From positions 12,803,059 to 12,867,058 of the forward strand of contig JACMZG010001908.1 of assembly GCA_018340805.1 (NCBI GenBank): 64,000 nt of DNA, given 5' to 3'. Shown piece by piece: positions 1 to 10,402 of this stretch (its first letter is position 1; each line of letters begins with the position of its first letter). This DNA comes from Microvelia longipes. Lineage: Eukaryota > Arthropoda > Insecta > Hemiptera > Veliidae. Position numbers and translations under genes: made by a program. Under the pieces are notes generated by a model. That model was not told where the DNA came from. It saw only the letters and a list, made by a program, of their open reading frames with translations, and did no database searches.

Positions 1-832
1 AGATTTATCGTCTAGTTCTTATAATTAGGTTAGAAGAGCTCTACTTCCACCATTATCTATGTAAGACCACTCAGAGTAAGAAGTCGAGATTGATCTTATT
101 GACAAGACCCGGTCTAACAGATGACTTCTCGACACGACATCTAGCGTGATAAAACAAAGTTAAACATTACCTTATATCGAAACATTTTGCATGAGTTCTT
201 TAATTCTGTATTCATTTATAATGAAGGCTAGGTATCTTTTTGATTTCCGATACTAACGGAGCTTTATGATATTTTCTATGTTAATTCGTATAATGGTAAA
301 CAAAAGTAAAAGTAAGTGCAGGTTTTGCATAATTAGAGACGCTTATCCTAACCTACTATAGATAAAACTATGGTAGATAAACATAGTAAGTGTTTCATAA
401 ATATGTACATAAAATATGCCCCGGTAAGGTAAAAATAGGAATCAGTTCACCTATTTATTACGATTGTTGCCAATAATGATCTGACTTTACATCAAGGTGA
501 ATAAAACGAATGTCGCACTAAGTTGATTTGCCATATAACAAAGTGACCCTGTTGAGAATACAAAATATAGAAGAATCCACCACAAATATATGGCAAAAAC
601 AAACTGCACATGCTTTCAAAAATTACATGAAATGAGCAGGTTTTAAATTTAGAGTCAAACTAACCTTCCGACGAAATATTTCCTATTTGCAGGTTATTCA
701 GATATAACAATAAAGGTTGGACATTTTTATGTTCGTCATTTATGTTTATTAGCCATAAAGCGTTAATATTTGTTGAACTCGTCTTATCCTTGTTACACTA
801 CCTGCATGTCGCGCCTTCATGTATAACCATGC
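1..832. other. AT-rich intergenic DNA
   Basis: I see no convincing coding region, RNA gene or structured repeat here. The sequence is AT-rich single-copy-looking DNA without long open frames. Confidence 0.5.
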
Positions 833-960
833 TAGGGAAGGTAAATTTGCTCCTATATCTCAATCTCGACGTTCATGGGGTCAGTAAAGTTCCCTTAGCG
901 CGTCACCCCCTTTATTCAAAATCCTTTGCTTTACACAAATGTTATGCACGCTGACACTTC
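833..960 (+). repeat. Dispersed repeat R2, 3' part
   Basis: This block resembles segments at about 31690-31935, 42590-42720 and 62868-63040. All share a GGGGTCA stretch followed by a conserved end of the form GCGTCAtCCC(C)nTTTATTcAaATCCTt. A 70-codon open frame (742-954) runs through it but simply reads the repeat. The family is unrecognised; it could be the 3' end of a retroelement. Confidence 0.5.
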
Positions 961-1014
961 AATAAATCGTGTCTCCGTTACTCTATTGCAACTTTTACTG
1001 TTCATTCACTGTAT

Positions 1015-1335
1015 TGTTTACTTTTCCTCATTTATACTGTAGGTATATTGGAAAAGTATTGTGTTTGCAAAAATATCTGAAACTGGGATGTCACTGGAAT
1101 TGTCCGTTTTGTGCGATTTTAAAGCCTCCTGATTGGTGTCTGTAAAGTTGTATGTCTGTATGTGTGTGTGTGTGTCTGTAATCATCGTAGCTCCCAGTGT
1201 GTTTATGCTAGAGTGTTAAAACTTTGAAACAAAAATCAGTCTACTACTGTAGTTGTACTATTCGAAAAATAATTTATTTATGACGCCATTAACCCCCAAT
1301 AATGACTCATACGGAAGACCAGAGTTTAAAACTTA
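1015..1335 (+). repeat. Dispersed repeat R1, 5' part
   Basis: Plus-strand copy of the R1 family. It has the R1 start (a TATACYGTAGGTATAT-like motif then a GTTTGCAAAAA stretch), the TG-rich middle (TGTGTGTGTGTG) and the conserved block around TGACG(T/C)CATTAACCC. Other copies lie near 17.4, 33.5, 47.5, 50.5, 53.2 and 60.2 kb. This copy is cut short and lacks the 5S-like and GAGCGAAGC segments seen in the fuller copies. Confidence 0.6.
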
Positions 1336-2475
1336 TTTATTTGTATTTTCTCTGATTATATAGGAGATGTAGTGGAGAGACCAAAATAGAGGGAGATTTA
1401 ATAGAGAGTAAAATACCAAGATAAGTGGTGATGATCCCAAGGAGATAATGAGTCTAAAGTAACTGGTGTAGAAGAGCAATGCCAGCAGACGAAGCAGCTA
1501 ATGAAAGCAGACGAATTCGAGGGAACCAAAGGTATTAGTTAGACCATAGTTCATGCCCATCCCAGACGTCGTATAAGGATAAACCTCAGATTAGAGTGAG
1601 ATATAGATGAGAGGAAATGCTACTATACGATGTTCCACGTAAAAATAACGTTAACTTTGGCTTCCTTTTTCTAAATTTGGAGACATAGAATAGGAAGACT
1701 TCTTATTCTGGGGATTGATTTTAGAAGTTTAGATTAGTGTTGAGTCAAATATTTAGAAATACCAAACACGACATCTAATTGTGACATGGTATTGGCTGGA
1801 GAGGATGTAACGAATTAACGCCTTTTAACACGCATTATATACTTGTTCCCCTCTTCGTATCAGCCCATATATTATTATCCACAGCCTATATATTTCAATC
1901 CATTTATTGCATCATAAAAATTATTATTGGTAAATATAAACAGAGAAAAAATTACTAAAAAAATACAAGGTAGTATGTATATCTATTAAATTTCAGTTTG
2001 AAGTTCTTTAAATTCTAGAGGTTTAATGAATTTTTGTACGCAGCTATTGAGCATGTTGTAAAAAATCAATCTTTAAGTCTATTAGTGCTATCAAGGAAAT
2101 AACTTTGTTATGACGTCAATAACCGTCAATAATGATGAAATAAATAAAAAATAAATAAATAGTGAGGAGGATGTCGTTTTCAAAGTTTTTTGGGACTTCG
2201 AATAAAATAAAACCGGTACGGAGCTGATACGATTACTTAAAGTGACTAAAAAGATACCGGGAACCCTAAAATACGGCTGATAACAGCATATTTCAAGTGG
2301 GGAGTCGTTTTCAATATTGATCGTTTCAGTATTTTGGGCATGTAAGCTAAATGAAGATGGCCCGGAGCCGACACGAGCGAAGTACTCATAGCCAGGGTAC
2401 CTAAGTTTGAGTACTGGTGGAGGACGATCATTTTTTTATCGTTGTATTTACATCATATAAGTTTATGACTACAAA
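1336..2475. other. Intergenic DNA with repeat fragments
   Basis: No gene recognised. A fragment at about 2100-2150 carries the TGACGTCAATAACC block of R1. The rest looks like unassigned AT-rich DNA. Confidence 0.4.
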
Positions 2476-2733
2476 ATAATTCTGGCACGGTGGTCCGAAT
2501 GCCGGGCGAGTTTCCTTTGGAATGCGTGTTTCCATGCTTAACAATTCATTTCTTGCTTAATAAAATGGATTGTTAAGCAAAAAATGGATAACTAACCCGA
2601 TTTTAATTAGGAAACTGTTGAAGTTATAAAGCATAAACCGGTACCTAAAGCAAGAGGTAGATTGTTAAGCACTGAAACACGCATTCCAAAGGAAATTCTC
2701 CCAGCACACGGACCCCCGCGCCAGAATTGTTCC
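2476..2733. mobile_element. Palindromic MITE-like element (family R3)
   Basis: Two inverted arms of roughly 70-80 bp flank a short centre. The left arm reads through CTGGCACGGTGGTCCG and TTTGGAATGCGTGTTTCC; the right arm carries the reverse complements (GGAAACACGC-like, then CGGACCCCCGCGCCAG). Related single arms or longer copies occur at 30476-30530, 40052-40116, 42226-42570 and 58166-58510. Terminal inverted repeats with no coding capacity fit a non-autonomous DNA transposon. Superfamily not identified. Confidence 0.6.
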
Positions 2734-3465
<732 letters not shown>

Positions 3466-3634
3466 CTGTAAATCTAGTCCTATGAGAGGAAAAACTAGTT
3501 ATATTTTTATTAAATTTAATAAAAATGCAAGTAGTACGTCAAGACTTCTACCATAAGTGTAGATAACTTAATTATCTGTCTATATTTATCTATACAGACA
3601 TACAATGACTGTTATTTATCTATAAATATTTAAG

Positions 3635-3646
3635 TATAAATGAATG
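3635..3646 (+). repeat. Target-site duplication, left copy
   Basis: The 12-mer TATAAATGAATG here is repeated exactly at 7503-7514, immediately flanking the Penelope-like element. Exact flanking direct repeats of this length are what endonuclease-bearing PLE insertions leave. Confidence 0.85.
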
Positions 3647-4586
3647 AAGAACTAAGGTGAGCGTTAATGGAGTTCATCTTAATAAAAGATAAAGAAGTCT
3701 CTCCACAAAATATATTTTCTATAGCAAAGCGCTTTCAACCTAACTAGAGGTCATCATCAGTGCTAGCCTAACAAACAAAATAATACAATAAATCAGAAAA
3801 ATCTAAAAGAAAGAAAAATAAATAAACAATCAAGTAAACCGATTAAAACACAAGTCAAGACAATAAAATAAAATAAAACAAAATAACAAAAAATAAATTA
3901 AAAAGAAAGACAATATTAAAAATTTAAAACTACCGTTGAATAAAGAAGAGGGTGACAGATGAGTCTTATAGATCAGATATCAAGGATAGACTGACTGGCG
4001 CTGGTGTGGGCGCTAGTAAAAGGGCTTTCAGTAGGGGCGTTCTTTCTCCCCTCTCATTAATATTGTCATCGCCCAGTGTCTCTTGGCTTCTCAAAATTTC
4101 CAATTTTTCCAAGAAGTCCATTTTCTTCCCTTTACTAACAAAATGAGGCAGCCAACTTTGTGAGGTCCATCATAATGGTTCTCTGCTCTTAAATGCTGGT
4201 AAAACTTGCTGTCCGATCTACGTGTATGCTCCCCAGCCCTGGTGCTTATACTTCTTCCAGTCTGACCTAAGTATTCAACCTGGCAGGTACCGCACTGAAC
4301 CTTGTAAATACCACTTCTAGCTCCTGGCGGAACAGGGTCTTTAACACTGCCTAAAATAGTTTTAAGGGTCTTATTATTTGAAAAACTTACTCTTAAGTCA
4401 TTAGACTGAAGGATGGAAGCTACCCGCTGTGAAATATTGCCAATATAAGGAATAGAGCACCAAACTTTATCAACTTCACTACGCTCTGCACCCATTATTT
4501 GAAGAGCTAAACGACGATTCTTCTTCCGTATAAGTTTATCAATTAAGTCAATCTTATAACCGTTACTTAAAGCTAAGTTATAAATC
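3647..4586 (-). repeat. Inverted pseudo-LTR-like partial PLE copy
   Basis: Reads on the minus strand. Positions 4586 down to 3680 match 6591 to 7502 of the main copy almost base for base, and 3679 down to 3647 match the 5' start of the main copy at about 4602-4634. The minus-strand open frame 4588-4091 (165 aa) is the GIY-YIG endonuclease region and diverges after a small frameshift near 4140. The junction of a unit 3' end to the next unit's 5' start is direct evidence for a tandem or multimeric template. Confidence 0.85.
3722..3760 (-). ncRNA. Hammerhead-like motif, inverted copy
   Basis: Reverse-complement copy of the motif at 7422-7460, within the inverted pseudo-LTR-like segment, with the same core boxes. 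Confidence 0.45.
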
Positions 4587-4591
4587 AATTA

Positions 4592-7212
4592 ATGTTTATT
4601 AAGATGAACTCCATTAACGCTCACCTTAGTTCTTCAATGTCGGCAAGTCAAGCCAATCCGAGCGTCCTACGTCCTACAAGTAAGTTTGATAGAATAAGTC
4701 AGGATACGATAAGAGAGATAGATTCATACAACCATACTAAGTTGGAAAATAAATATAAATATCTGCTTATTAAGGAAGAAATGGCAAGGAAAAATATATG
4801 GTTTATTGACCAATGCATCAAATTTTGTTTATTGCCCATATTTTTGCTCAAATTTGGTGTTAATAAATTAAAAGTTTCTTGCAGTGTTAAAGTTAAAATA
4901 TGTAATATATTGTTAAAAGAAGAGTTGCATAGGTGGTATGCTATAAGAGACAACGCCAAACACTATTATCAGTATATGAGACGAAAACTAGTCAATATTC
5001 ATGGAGAAACTCGTATGAGTGATGTAGATAATTCTATTCATCGTGTTGTTATTGATAAAGGCAAGAAAAAACAGAATAAACTTTCAATCAAAATAAACAG
5101 ATTAAAGAACTCTCTGCCTAGTTGTAACATTCCTAATAACACTATGTCAACTGACTCTGACTCCGTTCCTTCTGTGACGTCATTGAGTACATCTATACCC
5201 CCTCCATCTCAAACCCATAATTTTTACTCTCGTACTTGTTTCATTAATACTGATTCTAGTATTTTTTCCGACGATGAAAGGTCTATGCTGGATAAAGGTT
5301 TAAAATACTCGCCTAAATATGTTCCATCTTACAATGAATTGGCAAATTTAGCTTCCTCTATAGATTCTTTACCTGTTGAAAATCACATTAAAAACCAAAC
5401 TGCTAATTATATCAGTAAGTCCATAAAATCTGGATATAACATTCAACAGTCGCAGATGCACAAATTGTGAAAGAAAATAAAACCTTAAAAGTTTAAAGAA
5501 GAAAATTGCTGATAATGATTCATAGTGAGCAAGGCTGATAAAGGAAATTGCACTGTCGTCATGAATAGAACGGAATACAAGAGAAAGTACATGATTTTTT
5601 AAAGGATAATAAATATGAAAAGCTTAATGAAGATCCTACCCCTAGTTTACAAGGAAAGCTTAAGAATATATTAAAATCTTGCACTTCACTTTTTTCGGAA
5701 AACTTTTATCCTATGAGTCTAAAGCAAATGAACCCGCTTCCACCTAGGTTCTATGGGCTTCTTAAAGTTCATAAAAATAATAAAATCCGACCTATCGTTT
5801 CTTTCTGCTCTTCAGTGACCGAATTATTAGCTAAATTTGCAAACAAGTTATTTCTTACCATCACCAGTTTTAAAGCTAAGGATTCTGTAGAAAATAGTCT
5901 TGATTTCATAAAATCTGTTGGGTCAATACAGCTTCCATCTTCCTACATCCTAGTTTCGTTTGATGTGGTAGACTTATTCACCAGTGTCCCGTCAAACACG
6001 TGTTTAACACTTTTTTAAAGCAATCTTAGAAAAATATTCATGTAATAAGATTTTTTAACACTGAGTTTATGGAAGTTTTGGAACTGTGTTCTTAGCCAGG
6101 ATTATTTTTCTTTTGATGGCAATTTTTACAAAGGTAAAGGAGGCTTAGCTATGGGCGCACCTCTGTCAGCCTTAGGTGCAAATATTTTTATGCATTATTT
6201 TATCATGATTTTGTTGAGGACCGCGCTCGTAATCCTTACCTTAAGTACATATTTTTGGAAAAGGTATGTCGATGACGTCTTCGTAATCTGGACTGGTTCT
6301 GAGCGTAAATTATTATCTTTTTTAGAGTACCTTAACACCCGTCATAAGACCATAAAGTTTACTCACGAAATCCAGCAGAACGGCGTTTTAAATTTTCTTG
6401 ACCTTACTGTCTCTAGGAAAGATAATATTTTAAGGTTTGAAATTTATAGAAAACCTACTGCCACCGACAACGTGATTCCGGCCGATTCCCAACATCTTTG
6501 GATGCATAAAATGGCAGCTTTTAACGCTTTGGTCCACCGGTTATTAACTACACCCCTCGACTCAGAAGCTTATAAAAAGGAACTAAACACGATTTATAAC
6601 ATAGCTTTAAGTAACGGTTATAAGATTGACTTAATTGATAAACTTATACGGAAGAAGAATCGTCGTTTAGCTCTTCAAATAATGGGTGCAGAGCGTAGTG
6701 AAGTTGATAAAGTTTGGTGCTCTATTCCTTATATTGGCAATATTTCACAGCGGGTAGCTTCCATCCTTCAGTCTAATGACTTAAGAGTAAGTTTTTCAAA
6801 TAATAAGACCCTTAAAACTATTTTAGGCAGTGTTAAAGACCCTGTTCCGCCAGGAGCTAGAAGTGGTATTTACAAGGTTCAGTGCGGTACCTGCCAGGTT
6901 GAATACTTAGGTCAGACTGGAAGAAGTATAAGCACCAGGGCTGGGGAGCATACACGTAGATCGGACAGCAAGTTTTACCAGCATTTAAGAGCAGAGAACC
7001 ATTATGATGGACCTCACAAAGTTGGCTGCCTCCATTTTGTTAGTAAAGGGAAGAAAATGGACTTCTTGGAAAAATTGGAAATTTTGAGAAGCCAAGAGAC
7101 ACTGGGCGATGACAATATTAATGAGAGGGGAGAAAGAACGCCCCTACTGAAAGCCCTTTTACTAGCGCCCACACCAGCGCCAGTCAGTCTATCCTTGATA
7201 TCTGATCTATAA
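4592..7212 (+). pseudogene. PLE reverse transcriptase / GIY-YIG endonuclease ORF, frameshifted
   Basis: One ancestral PLE polyprotein now split into at least three open segments. Segment 1 (4592-5470, 292 aa) is the basic N-terminal region with a Ser/Thr-rich stretch. Segment 2 (5713-6018, 101 aa) holds early RT motifs, including the PRFYGLLKVHK and KIRPIVSF signatures and motif A (SFDVVDLFTSVP). Segment 3 (6151-7212, 353 aa) follows the motif B region (GGLAMGAPLSA, its first residues just upstream), then has the YVDD catalytic box at residues 39-42, the LNFLDL region near 80, and a GIY-YIG domain from about residue 239 (GIYKVQCGTC, YLGQTGRS, then an EH pair). Breaks fall near 5465, near 6013 (an extra T in a T-run) and between 6050 and 6150. 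The family acts by target-primed reverse transcription with its own endonuclease. Confidence 0.9.
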
Positions 7213-7502
7213 GACTCATCTGTCACCCTCTTCTTTATTCAACGGTAGTTTTAAATTTTTAATATTGTCTTTCTTTTTAATTTATTTTTTGTTATTTTGT
7301 TATATTTATTTATTTTATTTTATTGACTTGTGTTTTTAATCGGTTTACTTGATTGTTTATTTATTTTTCTTTCTTTTAGATTTTTCTGATTTATTGTATT
7401 ATTTTGTTTGTTAGGCTAGCACTGATGATGACCTCTAGTTAGGTTGAAAGCGCTTTGCTATAGAAAATATATTTTGTGGAGAGACTTCTTTATCTTTTAT
7501 TA
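7213..7502 (+). other. PLE 3' untranslated region
   Basis: T-rich region downstream of the endonuclease stop. It carries the CTGATGA...GAAA motif at 7422-7460 and ends in TCTTTTATTA directly at the target-site duplication. The reverse complement forms 3680 to about 3960. A similar region ends the remnant at 45170-45540. Confidence 0.8.
7422..7460 (+). ncRNA. Hammerhead-ribozyme-like motif in PLE 3' region
   Basis: CTGATGA (7422-7428), a GACCT/AGGTT stem closed by a short loop, GAAA (7446-7449), then a minimal GC/GC stem III with loop GCTTT and a TA dinucleotide at 7459-7460 where cleavage would fall. PLEs are known to carry minimal hammerheads with very short stem III. One unpaired T separates the first core box from stem II, and stem I is weak by eye, so activity is uncertain. 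Confidence 0.5.
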
Positions 7503-7514
7503 TATAAATGAATG
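7503..7514 (+). repeat. Target-site duplication, right copy
   Basis: Exact second copy of TATAAATGAATG (see 3635-3646), directly after the PLE 3' end. Confidence 0.85.
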
Positions 7515-8240
7515 CGTCATAATCTATGGCTTAAATAATTGTAACAGAATATTTAAGTTAAAGCACTCTTGTTACAATTTGTCTGGAAGCGGGAGATTAC
7601 ATTACCCTTAGTTCCTTTCCGCCTCTCGTACTCCCACAATTACCCTTATTGTGTAGAAAATTATAAAGGAAACTTAATTCTAAATAAATAAATTATAACT
7701 CTTCAAATAATTTAACATTTTAAAAAGGAAAAAGTAAAAACAATTTCACCCAATAATTGCAACGAAAACTCGGTTTATTAGTTCTTTCGAAATTCAGAAA
7801 ATTTGACCGACAAAAAATAATTGGTCAAAAAAGTTAATTTCGGATAAACTTCTTTTGAAAACTTTTCCTCAATTTTCACCATCATTAAAAATAAAAAGTT
7901 TTTTCCATGATAAGCTGTAATTTCACCCCAAAAACCGAGGAGACCTAGAGAGGGTATCGACAGGAAATAAGAACCAATTTTCCGAAATTAAATATGATTT
8001 TTCTTTTAATAGATATTTAATTACTTTTTGTTTAGATTTGAAGATAGTCGAGAAAGTTTTTACGTAATTTTCAATCTTTTGATTTCCCAAAATGAGATAG
8101 GGAGAGAAAGTTGGTTCCGTAATAATTTTTGATTTAAGTTTTCAACGTCTGTTTATCTCGGATTGGAGGAGGTAAGGCTTTAAAATTAATTAAGTATTTT
8201 TACTTTGACAGGTTGCAATTATTTTACTGATAATAGAAAG
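7515..8240. other. Intergenic DNA
   Basis: No gene, RNA or repeat recognised; AT-rich with A and T runs. Confidence 0.4.
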
Positions 8241-8417
8241 AAATATTTAATTGTTATTTTTATTCTCCATTTTTACACTCAAATTTGGGATGTCGGCTGG
8301 CTGCTTCGGAACGATACGGAGCCGTTTTGGGTGTCGAAGCAGCCAGCCGACATCCCAAATTTGAGTGTAAAATGGAGAATAAAATAACAATTAAATATTT
8401 CGGCTCCGTATCGTTCC
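8241..8417. repeat. Interleaved long inverted repeats (A-B-A'-B')
   Basis: Arm A (8241-8308) is the reverse complement of arm A' (8335-8400) apart from two extra Ts. Segment B (8308-8324, GGAACGATACGGAGCCG) is the reverse complement of B' (8401-8417). The order A, B, A', B' cannot fold as one nested hairpin. It abuts the first GTCGAC array and may be the terminal part of the same foldback-like element. Confidence 0.8.
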
Positions 8418-8842
8418 GTCGACAATCACTTCGTCGACAAATCATTCCATCGACAAATCATAGCGTCGACAAATCATTGCGTCGACAAATCGTTCCATCG
8501 ACAAATAATTTGAGTTTGTCGACGGAATGATTTGTCGACGGAACGAATCGGGTTGTTGCGTCGACAAATCACTCCGTCGACAAATCATTCCGTCGACAAG
8601 TTATTTGTCGACGGAACGATTTGTCGACGCTGTGATCTGTCGATGGAATGATTGTCGACGCAACAACCCGGTTCGTTCCGTCGACAAATCATTCCATCGA
8701 CAAATCATTCCGTCGACAAATCACTCCGTCGACAAATAACTTGTCGATGCAATGATTTGTCGACGGAATGATTTGTCGACGGAACGAATCGGGTTGTTGC
8801 GTCGACAAATCATTCCATCGACAGATCACTGCGTCGACAAAT
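8411..8842. repeat. GTCGAC palindromic higher-order array 1
   Basis: Built from a roughly 16-bp unit (GTCGACAAATCATTCC and close variants) in runs of two to five, which then flip to the reverse complement through a short AAGTTATTT-like switch. The 20-bp linkers GGAACGAATCGGGTTGTTGC occur at 8540-8559, inverted at 8660-8679, and direct at 8781-8800, a spacing of about 120 bp. The array is a chain of palindromes. Open frames through it (such as 8285-8530 and 8527-8739) are repeat translations, not genes. Confidence 0.9.
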
Positions 8843-9435
8843 ATTTTTGAGATACTATTTTTGCAATTTCAGCCTGTATTGTTCAATTGTCTACTTGCAT
8901 TATGTCAGGCGTTTTAAATATTTTTTAAGAACTGCGATAGGACAACATAATATTATTTTGTGAATATGAAGGATATAAATTTTCTATGATTATATTTATT
9001 ACATACATTATATATATATATTATAGATATACAAATAATATACTTAATTAGGAATGGTGAAAAAAACCTAATTTTTTTATAGAGATTGTCTACCAAAATC
9101 TATTTAATAATTTTGATTTCACATACTTTATTTGATAATATATAAACAAGAAATTAACTTCTTAAAATTACGTTTTATAGTTTTGTAATAATTAAATATA
9201 TCTGTTAATCGTAACTGCGCTTTTACGTTTAACATTGCGGTCGTGTTGGATGTTGGACTTGAAAGTAGCATTACTATTTGTATTTGCTTATTACTAAAAA
9301 ATGAAAATGATTTTTCCTTTTTTAGTAATAAGGGGGAGCAAATAAATCTCTACTCTGCTTTGTTCCACTTTTTCTCCTTGCCTTACATTTCAAAGCTATG
9401 CAATTAACAATACATCTAAACACTGAAGGTCTACA
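8843..9435. other. Spacer between the two GTCGAC arrays
   Basis: About 590 bp of AT-rich DNA with no open frame of note. It includes a small hairpin near 9290-9330 (TTACTAAAAAA against TTTTTTAGTAA). It could be the interior of a foldback-type element whose ends are the arrays, or unrelated DNA. Confidence 0.4.
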
Positions 9436-9910
9436 GATTTGTCGACGGAACGAACCGGGTTGTTGCGTCGACAAATCATTCCGTCGACAAATCATTGCAT
9501 CGACAAGTTATTTGTCGACGGAGTGATTTGTCGACGGAATGATTTGTCGATGGAATGATTTGTCGACGGAACGAACCGGGTTGTTGCGTCGACAAATCAT
9601 TCCGTCGACAAATCACTCCGTCGACAAAATTGCATCGACAAGTTATTTGTCGACGGAGTGATTTGTCGACGGAATGATTTTTCGATGCAATGATTTGTCG
9701 ACGGAACGAAACGAGTTGTTGCGTCGACAAATCATTCCGTCGACAAATCACTCCGTCGACAAATCATTGCATCGACAAGTTATTTGTCGACGGAGTGATT
9801 TGTCGACGGAATGATTTGTCGACGCAACAACTCGTTTCGTTCCGTCGACAAATTTTTCCGTCGACTGTCGACGGAGTGATTTGTCGACGGAATGATTTGT
9901 CGACGGAACG
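9436..9910. repeat. GTCGAC palindromic higher-order array 2
   Basis: Same organisation as array 1. Linkers lie at 9447-9466, 9568-9587 and 9703-9722 (direct) and 9824-9843 (inverted), spaced 121-135 bp; the longer spacing holds one extra 16-bp unit. Short runs of direct units alternate with runs of inverted units. Near-identity between units implies recent amplification or homogenisation. Confidence 0.9.
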
Positions 9911-10248
9911 ACATCACACCACCCAAAACGCGGTAGCCAGCATGTGGTATTACATCTTTCATTCAAATCAGAAAGATAATTTACGACACTTTTATGTCAT
10001 CTTTGTGACAAGTTTCTAGCTGAATGGTTGGTCTCATTGAGCTGAATCCAGTCTAATTTGATTCAACTTTCCCCTAATCATTCTCACTACTCTAACGATT
10101 GTTTAGATGAGTGATGACGACATAAATATTTTATGAAGAATAAGTTCCAAAGTCTTCTTAATCTTGATTTTTAGGCAAAATGACGTCTTGATATTAAAGG
10201 TCTTCGTGAGTTATCTTCAGCGAGCAAAACATATATGTATGCATAAAT
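9911..10248. other. Intergenic DNA
   Basis: No feature recognised between the palindromic array and the microsatellite. Confidence 0.4.
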
Positions 10249-10285
10249 ACACACACACACACACACACACACACAAGATATATAT

Positions 10286-10376
<91 letters not shown>

Positions 10377-10402
10377 TGTATATCTGTGAGTGTGTGTGTG
10401 TG
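10249..10402. repeat. (AC)n-(TA)n-(TATG)n-(TG)n compound microsatellite
   Basis: An AC run, an interrupted TA run, about eight TATG units, then a TG run. The AC and TG ends make the locus partly palindromic. Confidence 0.95.

Larger units (their letters stand above)
3647..7502 (+). mobile_element. Penelope-like retroelement (EN+, GIY-YIG), full-length insertion
   Basis: A 3.86-kb insertion bounded by an exact 12-bp target-site duplication. Left to right: a 940-bp inverted segment (3647-4586), the 5' end and N-terminal coding region (4592-5470), a reverse transcriptase broken by frameshifts (about 5470-6400), a C-terminal GIY-YIG endonuclease (to 7212), and a 3' region (7213-7502). The inverted segment repeats the endonuclease and 3' region of the main copy (6591-7502), then 33 bp of the element's own 5' start, so its source had units head-to-tail. 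Such partial flanking copies (pseudo-LTRs) and inversions are characteristic of PLEs. Reading-frame breaks mean this copy is probably not autonomous today, but near-identity between the inverted and main 3' regions suggests it is young. Confidence 0.9.

Noticed and set aside
3952..4146. Plus-strand 64-aa frame (and its twin 7226-7014 minus)
   Set aside because: Both are antisense to the PLE endonuclease C-terminus and occur twice only because the region is duplicated in inverted orientation.
4699..4959. Minus-strand 86-aa frame
   Set aside because: It is antisense to the PLE N-terminal coding region with no features of its own.
8411..9910. CRISPR-like array (short repeats at regular spacing)
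   Set aside because: The units are contiguous and flip strand, there are no unique spacers, and no cas genes occur; the context is a eukaryotic genome.
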